Part shown: positions 1 through 8,222 of the stretch, piece by piece
Layout of the letters: each line of letters opens with the position of its first letter
Numbering within the stretch: the first letter of the stretch is position 1
Assembly (NCBI GenBank): GCA_035575135.1
Contig: DATLYE010000030.1
Location: forward strand, 1 to 64,000
Source of the DNA: JANWXD01 sp035575135
GTDB lineage: Bacteria > Acidobacteriota > Terriglobia > Bryobacterales > Bryobacteraceae
DNA length: 64,000 nucleotides
Reading direction: 5' to 3'
The notes under the pieces: generated by a model
What the model was told of the DNA's origin: nothing
The model's database searches: none
The model's input: the letters and a program-made list of their open reading frames with translations, nothing else
Program-made: the position numbers and the translations under genes

Positions 1-1
1 A

Positions 2-544
2 CTCGCGGTCATGGCCGGACTCCGGATGGCGGGCGCGTTTTTCGGCAAGGGCCAGTTCATCCCGGAGCGACTCGAGCGGCGCGCCGGCGGATGGCTACTT
101 GCGCAAACACTCGAGGCCGGCTACTACCAGCCGTTCGACCCACCGCGCCGGATCACTCCCCGCGACTGGTACGCCACGCGGCCCGAGCGGCGCCAAAGCG
201 AGATCTGCCGGCTGGAGTATCGGGCATCGGTCACCGAGACACCCGAGGGCTTCCAGGTCCGCCTCGAGGCCGCTGGGACGAAGGGTGTGCCGGTGGCGGT
301 CGAGATCAACTTCGGCGATGAGGGCCGACTGGAGGGATGTCAGCCGCATCCGGAAGTCCCGCAATGCTGGCTTCTGGCGGAAGGATTCGGAAGCTATCGC
401 CTGGGGAGCCACCAGTTCCGTTTCGGCCCGGGTCGCTCAGAGCATCGCTATGTCCAGGTCCGCGGCGCCGACCCGAAACTCCCCGGTCCGAGCGTCTATC
501 TGACCGCCTTCACCCCCTTCGACCACACCCTCCTCTTCTCCTGA
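2..544 (+). CDS. C-terminal part of an unrecognised protein, cut by the left edge
   Basis: An open frame runs in from the left edge and stops at TGA 542-544. The first in-frame ATG is at 11, but the frame is open upstream of it, so this is probably the end of a longer gene. The last ~110 residues are rich in alternating hydrophobic and charged residues, suggesting a beta-sandwich, and contain two cysteines. I do not recognise the family. High third-position GC supports it as coding in this frame rather than in the overlapping frames. It reads toward tRNA-Leu, which lies on the opposite strand. No function is proposed. Confidence 0.6.
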   Translation, partial: LAVMAGLRMAGAFFGKGQFIPERLERRAGGWLLAQTLEAGYYQPFDPPRRITPRDWYATRPERRQSEICRLEYRASVTETPEGFQVRLEAAGTKGVPVAVEINFGDEGRLEGCQPHPEVPQCWLLAEGFGSYRLGSHQFRFGPGRSEHRYVQVRGADPKLPGPSVYLTAFTPFDHTLLFS

Positions 545-551
545 AAAATCC

Positions 552-604
552 GTCAGCCTGGTCTGTCCCCTTTTATGGAAAACCTGTCAGCCTGGTGTGT
601 CCCC
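552..604. repeat. Two 19-bp near-identical direct repeats
   Basis: The 19-mer GTCAGCCTGGTCTGTCCCC at 552-570 recurs at 586-604 with one mismatch (C to G at its 12th base). Each copy is followed by a T-rich stretch. The pair lies between the stop of the left-edge gene and the 3' end of the convergent tRNA-Leu gene. Its origin is unknown. It could be a degenerate intergenic repeat of the REP/RAYT kind, but no transposase is present. Confidence 0.6.
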
Positions 605-615
605 ATTTTTTGGAG

Positions 616-702
616 TGGTGCGGACGAGAGGACTTGAACCTCCACGGGCTTGCGCCCACTAGAACCTGAATCTAGCGCGTCTGCCAATTCCGCCACGTCC
701 GC
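616..702 (-). tRNA. tRNA-Leu (CAG)
   Basis: The minus strand gives a complete 87-nt tRNA with an encoded CCA end (616-618). The acceptor stem GCGGACG/CGTCCGC (7 bp) is perfect, with discriminator A. The anticodon arm is CTAGA-TTCAGGT-TCTAG, placing CAG at positions 34-36. A long variable arm (a class II feature of Leu, Ser and Tyr tRNAs) follows, then a T arm with GGTTCAAGTCC. All of these agree with tRNA-Leu reading CUG codons. Confidence 0.97.
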
Positions 703-781
703 ACAGGGCGGGGGTGCTTTCGATTGCCATTTTCCTCAAAACCCGTACTGGGTGTCAACGTCCCGCGACTTCCGGCGGAGC

Positions 782-2854
782 TCACCGCAGCCGCACCGTG
801 ACCGCGTTCGCTTCCCGGCCTGCCACGACCAGCCGAATCTCGACTTCCCCACGCCCCGCCAAAGCCCGCGGCAGCGGCCCCAGATTCACCTGGTCCAGAC
901 CCACGAACTGCCCCTGAGCCACCGGACCTTGTACGCCCACCGGCTCACCTCCCACCGTGGCGGTAGCCGCGCCCGAGCTACCGCGCATACCCGTACCGAA
1001 CAGCGAGAGATACACCTGGTCCCCCGGCCCGCCCAGATCCACGGCCACGGGCGCACGAGCGCCGAGAGGCGCCGCTGCATCGAACAGGTAGTCCCAGCTC
1101 TGAGATCCGTCCGCTCTTACCCTGATGGCCAGACCCGCCGCGACTCCTCGCCCGTCACCGTTTGCGCTGAACAGCGCGGGGGCTACTGCCTCCACCATCA
1201 CTTGCCCTTTGGTGACCGTACGACCGTCCCGGACAATCTCCAGCCGCGCCAGGCCCTGAGCGCTCGCCGCCGGCACCAGGAAATTCAGCTGGCCCGGAGA
1301 GACGAAAAACAGCGGCGCCGTTCGCGTCTGGCCCCCTGAATCCGTCACCCTTACCGACACTCCCCCCAATGTCTCCGGCAACGGAAGCTCGGTCGCCTCC
1401 GCAATGCCAGCAGCCATATCCCCGCCGAAGGCGCTCGCGATGGACTCAGCGGTCACCAGCGGCAGGTAATTCGCCGCTGAAACCACGGCTGCAGGCGCGG
1501 CGAACGGCAACCGGTCGGGCACCACCCGCACCGGAGTCGTAAGCTTCAGGGGGAGCTCGGCCACCCGATACGTCAATTCGCCGAAGAACGCCGTCCACCC
1601 CGCCGCCGGGGCCGACACCGTGATGTCATAGACGCCCGAGCCCGTCGTCGTCACCGCCGAACTCACCCAGCCTGGCCCGATCGCCTCGTACCGGAAGTCC
1701 CGCGCAAGCGGATTTGTCGCCCGCCACAGGCGCACTTCAGTGGGCGCATCCTGCGCGCGTACCCGGATCGTACTCTCGGAGGGGAACTCCCACGTGAATC
1801 GGGGCAAACTCCCTTCGCCCGCCACCAATCGGAAAAATGCCAGCGCGCCGGTCAGCACGTCGGCGGCCGCTGGCGTATTCAGCCCGTGCCCGGTGTTGGG
1901 CACGTAGCGAAGATATTTCAGTCCGGGCAAATCATCGAAATAAAAGCGGGAAGAGTCCGGCAGAAAAAATTCATCGCCGCTTGCGTGGATCAGGTACTTC
2001 GGCATCGCCAGCCGCCCGCGGTAGGCATACGGATCCACGAGCGCGAACAGCGAGGCCAGCCGCGCAGTCCCCAGCCACGCCATCACGCCCGCCTCCTCGT
2101 AGTCACGGACCGCCGGGGCCCAGAAGCCGTAGGCCTGCCAGTGATGCAAGAACGCATGCTCGACGTTCAGCGTGTCAATCACCAGCGGGATGGCCGCCAC
2201 CACCCGCGGATCCACGGCCGCCGTCAGCCACGTAGTCCAGCCGCGCTTGGAGGCGCCGGCGACCACGAACCGGTCCACGGCGCGATTTCCTCCGTCGCCG
2301 GTCGCCGCAAAGGCAGTGACAGCGTCCATGGCCCGCACCGCCGCCTTCGTCATCGGCAACTGCGCCGGCCAGGTCTCATCGCCCGTACGCAGAAATTTGT
2401 CCCACGTGTAAGCGATGAGCGCGTCCTCGCTGCGGCTGCGGCTTTCATCAGCGAAACGGAGCGGCTGGTTGGGAACCTGCTGCAGCTCTGCCAGGACCGC
2501 GCCGGCCGAGACGGCCGCCAGCCCGAGCACCGGATCCACCGAAGACGGCGGCGTGTCGCTGTTGGAACCCCCGGAGATCAACAGCAGGCCCGTATTGGTT
2601 CGCACCAGCGCCGGAACGACCACCGTGAGCCAGTGCTTCCATAGCGTCCGGTCCACCTCGGCCGCCGTGCGCCAGTTTTGCGAAGTGAGCTCCAGGATGT
2701 GCGCCGTATAGCCGAAACCTGGCACGGTTTGCACCCGGCGGTACGCGTAGGCCCCATCGGGCTCGGCCACATAGCGGTCCAGCGCGGTTGTTTGAGCCGG
2801 CGAGACAACCGCGGCGGCGAGGACCAGAAAGGCACAACAGGGGCGGGCGCGCAT
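782..2854 (-). CDS. Secreted PhoPQ-activated pathogenicity-related (PF10142-like) hydrolase with TIGR03437 C-terminal domain
   Basis: 690 aa. A signal peptide (residues 1-20, ending in PAQ) precedes a PhoPQ-related alpha/beta-hydrolase-like domain covering about residues 25-440. Visible landmarks are GASKRGW (nucleophile-elbow-like serine), HASGDEFF (acidic residue) and NTGHG (histidine). From about residue 455 onward the sequence matches the Solibacter-type C-terminal domain TIGR03437: VSAANYLPLVTAESIASAFG near its start, LGGVSVRVTD, and PLFFVSPGQLNFLVPA. This two-domain arrangement is typical of exported acidobacterial proteins. The substrate is unknown. A -10-like hexamer lies 9 bases upstream of the ATG, so the leader is very short. 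It is transcribed toward tRNA-Leu with no obvious operon partner. Confidence 0.85.
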   Translation of the reverse strand: MRARPCCAFLVLAAAVVSPAQTTALDRYVAEPDGAYAYRRVQTVPGFGYTAHILELTSQNWRTAAEVDRTLWKHWLTVVVPALVRTNTGLLLISGGSNSDTPPSSVDPVLGLAAVSAGAVLAELQQVPNQPLRFADESRSRSEDALIAYTWDKFLRTGDETWPAQLPMTKAAVRAMDAVTAFAATGDGGNRAVDRFVVAGASKRGWTTWLTAAVDPRVVAAIPLVIDTLNVEHAFLHHWQAYGFWAPAVRDYEEAGVMAWLGTARLASLFALVDPYAYRGRLAMPKYLIHASGDEFFLPDSSRFYFDDLPGLKYLRYVPNTGHGLNTPAAADVLTGALAFFRLVAGEGSLPRFTWEFPSESTIRVRAQDAPTEVRLWRATNPLARDFRYEAIGPGWVSSAVTTTGSGVYDITVSAPAAGWTAFFGELTYRVAELPLKLTTPVRVVPDRLPFAAPAAVVSAANYLPLVTAESIASAFGGDMAAGIAEATELPLPETLGGVSVRVTDSGGQTRTAPLFFVSPGQLNFLVPAASAQGLARLEIVRDGRTVTKGQVMVEAVAPALFSANGDGRGVAAGLAIRVRADGSQSWDYLFDAAAPLGARAPVAVDLGGPGDQVYLSLFGTGMRGSSGAATATVGGEPVGVQGPVAQGQFVGLDQVNLGPLPRALAGRGEVEIRLVVAGREANAVTVRLR

Positions 2855-2863
2855 GACGCCCCT

Positions 2864-2869
2864 ATTGTA
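2864..2869 (-). promoter_or_regulatory. Candidate -10 element (TACAAT)
   Basis: Minus-strand TACAAT sits 9 bases upstream of the ATG of the PhoPQ-related gene, implying a 5' leader of only a few bases. No good -35 was found, so this is tentative. Confidence 0.35.
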
Positions 2870-2892
2870 TCCTCAGGGGCGCTCCCGGCCCG

Positions 2893-3324
2893 TCACCACT
2901 CCGAGTACGGGGTACCGTCAAGGCTGATTTTGTCCGACCCGCTGCGCACGTCGAAAATGCCGGGCTCGGCCTGATTGGCGCTGGCGAGGGCATCTTCCAT
3001 GATCACGCGCCAGGTCGTGTTCGATCCCGTCATCGGGTCCACGGGAATCTGCCGCAGGTAACCCTCGCGCACCAAGTCCTCGAGCGTCTGCGGAGCTTTC
3101 TGTTTGTCAATGGTGTACTCGTCAATCATCGTGCGCAGCGTGAACAGGTTGCTCTTGAGCACGCTTTCCTTGGCGCGGATGATGGAGCGCTGGTAGAGGG
3201 GCACGGCGATCGAGACCAGGATGGTGATGATCGTCATGACGATCATCAGCTCGATCAGGGTAAAACCGCGGCATTGGTGGCGCAGCGCCTTCGTGCGCCT
3301 ACCATTCCGAATACGGAGTGCCAT
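2893..3324 (-). CDS. GspG-like type II secretion/type IV pseudopilin
   Basis: 143 aa from the ATG at 3324. The class III signal is clear: a basic leader of about 20 residues, a prepilin-peptidase site at G/FTLIELM, and then a hydrophobic helix that also serves as the pilin N-terminal helix. The body shows the GspG pattern (helix, EYTIDKQKAPQTLEDLV, a DP-containing loop) and ends in DGTPYSEW. A longer reading to 3399 is possible, but that start lies deep inside the upstream pseudopilin gene. Starting at 3324 overlaps that gene by 26 bases and gives a normal leader length. It shares its C-terminal GTPYSEW motif with the neighbouring pseudopilin, suggesting an old duplication. Likely role: minor or major pseudopilin working with the secretin encoded just upstream. 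Confidence 0.85.
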   Translation of the reverse strand: MALRIRNGRRTKALRHQCRGFTLIELMIVMTIITILVSIAVPLYQRSIIRAKESVLKSNLFTLRTMIDEYTIDKQKAPQTLEDLVREGYLRQIPVDPMTGSNTTWRVIMEDALASANQAEPGIFDVRSGSDKISLDGTPYSEW

Positions 3325-3763
3325 CGGCTGCCCTCTCCAAACTCTTGGTGTAGACGTCGAAGACATTCTGGCCGCCCCAGCTCTGCGAATTGGGATCATC
3401 TTGCATGCTTCGCAGGCCCCAGTCGGTCGAGTTGGTCAGAGGGTCTTTGGGGATGCGGCGCAGGAAGCGCACCTTCTTGTCCACGGTGCCGGCCAGTTTG
3501 ACTCCTTCGACCAGAACCTCCAGCGTCTTCGGATAACAGAACGTGTCCATCTCCGGGGGGCCGAGCTGGCCTGCGTCGCAAAGGTCCTTGTACTTGTCAA
3601 TGGCCGTGCGGATTTCACGCAGCGCCCAGCGCAGTTCCCGTTCCCGCTCGCGCCGCACCTTGTAGCGGGCGATCGGAACCGCCATGGCCGTCAGCAGGGC
3701 CATGATGGTAAACGCCACAATCAGCTCGACCAGGGTCAAGCCCTTGCGATTCCCGAGTCGCAT
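3299..3763 (-). CDS. GspG-like pseudopilin (second copy)
   Basis: 154 aa. A short leader MRLGNRKG is followed by LTLVELIVAFTIMALLTAMA, the hallmark prepilin-peptidase site (cleavage after G8, Glu at mature position 5) and hydrophobic N-terminal helix. The middle contains KYKDLCDAGQ and a RIPKDPLTNSTDWGL loop typical of the GspG family, and the end is DGTPYSEW. It lies 10 bases downstream of the secretin gene and overlaps the next pseudopilin, so the three probably form one transcript. Expected location: inner membrane, then periplasmic pseudopilus after processing. Whether the apparatus exports proteins or builds a pilus cannot be decided from this fragment, since no ATPase or platform protein is in view. 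Confidence 0.87.
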   Translation of the reverse strand: MRLGNRKGLTLVELIVAFTIMALLTAMAVPIARYKVRRERERELRWALREIRTAIDKYKDLCDAGQLGPPEMDTFCYPKTLEVLVEGVKLAGTVDKKVRFLRRIPKDPLTNSTDWGLRSMQDDPNSQSWGGQNVFDVYTKSLERAADGTPYSEW

Positions 3764-3773
3764 CGCCTCCTGC

Positions 3774-6149
3774 TTACTTAATGTTGACGCTCACCTGCGG
3801 CGATCCGCTCCACACGGTCTCTCCCCGGGAGTTCCGCCAGGACAGCTCGGGCAGCGTGACTGCGGTGGTCCCCCGCGCGACCGCCTGAAACACCAGCGTC
3901 ACCAGGGTGCCGGATCCGCTGATGCCTCCTGTGCCCGGCAGGCGGCTGAGCTGGATCGTGGCGTCACCCGTGTCATTGAGGATGTTCCGCGTGAAGATCA
4001 CCTCTCTGCCGTCTCCGCTCAGGAAGCCGCCGCGCTGCACCTCGTTGAGACGCAGGAAATTCGGATCGAATTTGACGCGTATGGGGGCGTCAAACAAGTC
4101 CGTGACGTTCTCCGCCTGGATGGCGAGCGTCAGCACGCCCGGCAACTGGGCTTCGGCGGGCGACGGAGCCAACACCACGCGTGCCGCAGCGGCCGGGGCG
4201 GGCGCCGGAGCTTCCGGCTTGGGTTCGGGCGCTGGTGGCGGCGCCTCCGGCGGCTTCGGTGCAGCCGCCGGAGCGGCACCTTCCGGAGGCCGGCGCTCGT
4301 AACTCACCCGCACGGCACGCTCGGAGCCGGCCGCGATCCCCTTGTAACTCAGTGCGTCAAGCTCGGGAGCGCGCACCACGCGCGGCACGATCGCCACCAC
4401 CAGCTCGCTTTCGTTTCGCTCCACGCTTTCACTGGAAAACAGCCGGCCGAGCAAAGGTATGCTCGCCAGCCCGGGCACACCCGAGACGGCTTTGGTCTCC
4501 TGCGTCTGGATCAGGCCGCCGAGCAGGCTCACCTCCCCTTCCCGCAGCCGGATGTCGTGAATCACCTTGCGCTGTCCGACGAGCGGTTGCGAAATCCCGC
4601 CGATATCCACCCGGTCTCGCACCTGCGAGATGTCCAGCTCCACGTGCAGAGAAACCTCGTCCGTGCCGTGAACCTTCGGCGTCAGATCCACATTGACGCC
4701 CACATCCAGAAACTGAAACGTGTTGAACAGGGTGTTCAAGCCCGTCCCGATTTGGCCGAACGCGGGCTGGAAACCACCGGTCGAGTAGGGGACCCTGTCG
4801 CCGATCCTGAGACTGGCCTTCATGCCGTCCGCGGTGCGCACCTGCGGCGACTGAAGGACTCGCGTGCTGCGATCGCTCATCAACGCTTCGAGCAGCGCTC
4901 CCGGCAGCGTGATGGACCAGTCGCTCGTCGAAAGTTTGTCGAGGCGGGACAGCGAAATCAGGTCGGAACTCCCGCCTGCTGGACCGCCTCCCTGAGCGCC
5001 GCCGCCGCGCGACACAGGGTTGCGCGGCGTGAACAGAATGGGAATATTCAGCCCGGGAATCCCGGACGTCAAGTCCCGCGTCCGGCTCCGGTTGACTTCC
5101 ATCACGATGATGTCCACCACAACCTCCGGCCGCGGGCGGTCCAGGTTGCGCAGTAACATCTCAGCCAGCGCCACCTGGTCCACCGTGCCCCGGACCAGCA
5201 GCGCCATCTGGGTCTGCAGGGGGAAGATCCGCTGGGCGTTGGTCACCGCGCGGATGGCGCTCATGATTTCCGTCAGCTCCTGTTGCGTGGCCACGTTCGT
5301 CAGGTAAAAGACCTTGGCCACCTGGTCTTCATATTCCTGCCGCTTAGTCGGGTTGTCTGCGGTCACAAAAACGGTATTCGAGGAAAGCGGTTTCCAGAAG
5401 GCTTTCGTGATCAGGGCAATGTAATCCAGGGCCTCCTCGAGCGTGGCGTTGACCAGCTCCACGTTCAGAGGCCGTGCCGGAACCTGCGTGGTGAACTCCG
5501 GATCGAACAGCACGTTGATCCCCGCCAGCTTGCCTACCGTCTCAAACAACACTCTCGGAGGCTGATTGTTCATCTTGAGCGTGATGGGGGTGGGCGAGAG
5601 CGGTTTCAGTTCGGGAACCGAACGCGCCGCGGCGAGCCTGGCCTCGAGCTCGCGCCGCGCCAGCTCCGCCGCGCTCAATCCCCGCTCCTGCGGCGCTTTC
5701 TCTTCAGGCTTCTCCCCCCGCTGGCGCGCCTTTTCTTCCCGATCCAGGATGTCGAGAACCTCGCGAAGTTCCTGCCGGGCGATCACGGAGGAAGGGTCGA
5801 TCGCCAGCGCCCGGCGGAGCTCTTCCACGGCTTCGGTAAGCTTTCCTTCCTCCCGCAACTTCTGCCCGCGATCCACGCGTGCCTGAGCAGCCTGGAACCG
5901 CATGCGCGTCGCCAGCAGCCGGTAGGAGGGATCACCAGGGTCCTCCGAAACGGCCTGCTGGTAAAACTCCAGAGCTTTCTCCCAGTCCTGCTGCCGCTCG
6001 GCCCGGCGTCCTTCCGCCACCAGTTTGTCGCCCTTTCGGGTCCGCCCCTCGAGGACCGCCGGTCCTGAAGGAGCCAGCAGGACGGCTGTTGCCGCAACGG
6101 CTATCCACTTCCAAACACGCGCCTTAGGGTTCGCCGCCTGTGTTAACAT
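3774..6149 (-). CDS. TPR-secretin-cohesin protein (GspD/PilQ-like outer-membrane secretin)
   Basis: 791 aa from the ATG at 6149, which has an AGGA ribosome site 7 bases upstream; an earlier start nine codons further up lacks one. Order of parts: signal peptide; two TPR-like repeats (about 45-130); charged linker; secretin N-terminal (STN/N0-like) domain with KMNNQPPRVLFETVGKLAG; N1-like domain; secretin core (about 390-610) with VLQSPQVRTADG and GEVSLLGGLI; Pro/Ala linker of about 35 residues; and a C-terminal cohesin-like domain in the last 135 residues (APIRVKFDPNFLRLNEV). Family knowledge: secretins form the outer-membrane pore of type II secretion and type IV pili. The cohesin fusion is unusual for proteobacterial secretins. 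Two pseudopilin genes follow directly in the same direction. It diverges from smpB. Confidence 0.88.
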   Translation of the reverse strand: MLTQAANPKARVWKWIAVAATAVLLAPSGPAVLEGRTRKGDKLVAEGRRAERQQDWEKALEFYQQAVSEDPGDPSYRLLATRMRFQAAQARVDRGQKLREEGKLTEAVEELRRALAIDPSSVIARQELREVLDILDREEKARQRGEKPEEKAPQERGLSAAELARRELEARLAAARSVPELKPLSPTPITLKMNNQPPRVLFETVGKLAGINVLFDPEFTTQVPARPLNVELVNATLEEALDYIALITKAFWKPLSSNTVFVTADNPTKRQEYEDQVAKVFYLTNVATQQELTEIMSAIRAVTNAQRIFPLQTQMALLVRGTVDQVALAEMLLRNLDRPRPEVVVDIIVMEVNRSRTRDLTSGIPGLNIPILFTPRNPVSRGGGAQGGGPAGGSSDLISLSRLDKLSTSDWSITLPGALLEALMSDRSTRVLQSPQVRTADGMKASLRIGDRVPYSTGGFQPAFGQIGTGLNTLFNTFQFLDVGVNVDLTPKVHGTDEVSLHVELDISQVRDRVDIGGISQPLVGQRKVIHDIRLREGEVSLLGGLIQTQETKAVSGVPGLASIPLLGRLFSSESVERNESELVVAIVPRVVRAPELDALSYKGIAAGSERAVRVSYERRPPEGAAPAAAPKPPEAPPPAPEPKPEAPAPAPAAAARVVLAPSPAEAQLPGVLTLAIQAENVTDLFDAPIRVKFDPNFLRLNEVQRGGFLSGDGREVIFTRNILNDTGDATIQLSRLPGTGGISGSGTLVTLVFQAVARGTTAVTLPELSWRNSRGETVWSGSPQVSVNIK

Positions 6150-6229
6150 GGATGTTCCTGCGCCCTGATGGGTCACACAACTGTTTGACGGGCGAAGGGT
6201 TGCGACCGTGCAACGGGGTGATCCCGGCG

Positions 6230-6700
6230 GTGGATTCCGGCGTCAAAATTCTTTGTGACAACCGCAGCGCGAGCCACAACTACCACCTGCTCGAACGCTT
6301 CGAGGCGGGCATGGTCTTGACCGGCACCGAGGTCAAGGCGGCCCGCGCCGGAAAGATCCAGCTGCGGGACAGTTACGCCGAGGTCGTCAACAATGAAGCC
6401 TGGCTGGTCAACGCCCACATCAGCCCGTATTCGCACGGCAACCGCGAAAACCACGACCCGCTCCGCCGGCGCAAACTGCTGCTCCACCGCCGCGAGATTG
6501 ACCGGCTACTCGGCAAGACCCGGGAAAAAGGCCTCACGCTGATCCCTACGAAGGTCTACTTGAAGAACGGCCGGATCAAGTGTGAGCTGGCCCTGGCGAA
6601 GGGCAAGAAGCTGCACGACAAAAGAGAAGCCGAAAGAAAGCGCGCTGAGCAAGCCGAGGCGCGCGCGGCGATGGCTCAGAGATCCCGCTCTTCGACATAG
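6230..6700 (+). CDS. smpB: SsrA-binding protein SmpB
   Basis: 156 aa from the GTG at 6230. SmpB binds tmRNA and delivers it to stalled ribosomes for trans-translation. Family motifs are present: KILCDNRSASHNYHLLERFE, AGMVLTGTEVKAARAGK, NAHISPY, and a basic C-terminal tail (KGKKLHDKREAERKR). The frame is open further upstream to an ATG at 6140, but that would add 30 non-conserved residues and overlap the divergent secretin gene. GTG 6230 gives the family's usual length, and GGGGTG 9 bases upstream could serve as ribosome site. GTG 6218 is an alternative. The aminopeptidase gene follows 4 bases after the stop. The tmRNA gene itself (ssrA) is not in the window. Confidence 0.93.
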   Translation: MDSGVKILCDNRSASHNYHLLERFEAGMVLTGTEVKAARAGKIQLRDSYAEVVNNEAWLVNAHISPYSHGNRENHDPLRRRKLLLHRREIDRLLGKTREKGLTLIPTKVYLKNGRIKCELALAKGKKLHDKREAERKRAEQAEARAAMAQRSRSST

Positions 6701-6704
6701 TCGT

Positions 6705-8222
6705 ATGGAAGTCAGACTGGTTACCCTGAAGCCGGAAGATATCGAAGCCGACGCCCTGGCGGCCGTAGTTTTTGAGCGCGGGGCTGACGAACAGCCCTTG
6801 GAGCCGGACACCGCCGCCCGGCTGAACACACTCACCCGAAACTGGCTCGATGAGCTGTACCGCAGCGGCGAGTTCCGAGGCAAAGCGCTTGAAGTCGCGC
6901 TGCTGCACCGCCCGCCGGAGCTCCGAGTGCCGCGGTTACTGGTTGTGGGCGGAGGCAAACGCGAGAACTTCACGCCGGCGGAACTTCGCAAGGCGGCGGG
7001 GACGGCCCTGCGCGGGCTAAAAAGCAAAGGCGTGCGCCGCATGGCGTTCCTGCTCGATCCCGAATTCTCCGCCCCGGAGCATATCGAGGCAGCGGCCGAA
7101 GGCGCCATACTCGGCAACTACGAGCCGGACCGCTATAAAACCGACAAGAAGGACGCCGGCCAAGTGGACGAGGCTGCCTTTGCCGTAGCCGCAATCAGTC
7201 CCGGCGCCGAAGAAGCCCTGCGGCGAGGGCGCATCATCGCCGAATCTCAAAACTACACGCGCGACCTCGTCAGTGAACCGGCCAACCGCCTGACCCCGAC
7301 TTTGCTTGCCGAGCGTGCCCGCCAAACGGCCTCCGAACTAGGACTCGAATGCGAGGTACTGGACCAGACGCGGATGCAGCAGCTCGGCATGGGGGCATTG
7401 CTCGGCGTCGCACAAGGCAGCAGCGAGCCCCCGGCTTTGATCATCATCCGCTACCAGCCTGAACACACCCCCGCAGAGCGGGTTCATCTCGGCCTGATCG
7501 GCAAAGGGGTCACGTTCGACACAGGCGGGATCTCACTGAAGCCCTCCGACGGCATGGAGAAAATGAAATACGACATGGCCGGGGGCGCGGCGGTGATCGG
7601 AGCCATGCGCGCCATCGCTCACCTCAAACCCCCCGTGCCCGTCACCGGCTTGGTCCCTGCAGTGGAAAACATGCCCGGAAGCCGTGCCCAACGTCCGGGC
7701 GACATCGTGACCTCCTTGTCCGGCAAGACCGTCGAGGTCCTCAACACCGACGCGGAAGGCCGGCTGATCCTCGCCGACGCCATCACCTACGCCCGGCGGC
7801 TCGGATGCACGCACCTGCTCGATGCGGCCACACTCACCGGGGCCATCGTCGTTGCCCTGGGCCATGTCCACGCCGGCGCGTTCTCCAATGACCAGCGGTT
7901 TCTGGAGACGGTGCTGGCCTCGGCCAGAAAAGAGGGGGAAAGGCTGTGGCCCATGCCTCTCGATGACGACTACAAAGAGTCGCTCAAGAGCAGCTTCGCC
8001 GACATCCCCAACGTGGGAAACCGCTGGGGGGGAGCCATCACCGCCGCCATGTTCCTGAAGGAGTTTGTCGAAACCACCCCCTGGGTTCACCTCGATATCG
8101 CCGGAACGGCCTGGTTGGAAGAGGCCAAGCCGTTTCTGGCCAAAGGTCCGACCGGCATCCCCCTGCGTACCTTTGTCCGTGTCGCCTTGGAAATCGGGCT
8201 CCCCGAACCAACGTCCGGCTAG
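6705..8222 (+). CDS. pepA: Leucyl aminopeptidase (M17 family cytosol aminopeptidase)
   Basis: 505 aa. Metal-dependent removal of N-terminal residues from peptides in the cytoplasm. The C-terminal catalytic domain carries the M17 signature NTDAEGRL (347-354), plus IGKGVTFDTGG with the metal/active-site lysine at 267 and Asp at 272. The N-terminal third is the variable macro-like domain. The ATG at 6705 lies 4 bases after the smpB stop, so the two genes are probably cotranscribed. The family commonly forms hexamers, and some members also bind DNA (E. coli PepA/XerA); nothing here shows that extra role. Its stop TAG lies in a palindromic CTAG shared with the stop of the convergent regulator gene. 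Confidence 0.95.
   Translation: MEVRLVTLKPEDIEADALAAVVFERGADEQPLEPDTAARLNTLTRNWLDELYRSGEFRGKALEVALLHRPPELRVPRLLVVGGGKRENFTPAELRKAAGTALRGLKSKGVRRMAFLLDPEFSAPEHIEAAAEGAILGNYEPDRYKTDKKDAGQVDEAAFAVAAISPGAEEALRRGRIIAESQNYTRDLVSEPANRLTPTLLAERARQTASELGLECEVLDQTRMQQLGMGALLGVAQGSSEPPALIIIRYQPEHTPAERVHLGLIGKGVTFDTGGISLKPSDGMEKMKYDMAGGAAVIGAMRAIAHLKPPVPVTGLVPAVENMPGSRAQRPGDIVTSLSGKTVEVLNTDAEGRLILADAITYARRLGCTHLLDAATLTGAIVVALGHVHAGAFSNDQRFLETVLASARKEGERLWPMPLDDDYKESLKSSFADIPNVGNRWGGAITAAMFLKEFVETTPWVHLDIAGTAWLEEAKPFLAKGPTGIPLRTFVRVALEIGLPEPTSG

Noticed and set aside
6150..6176. Nine-codon longer start for the secretin
   Set aside because: No ribosome site; the ATG at 6149 has AGGA at proper spacing and begins the signal peptide.
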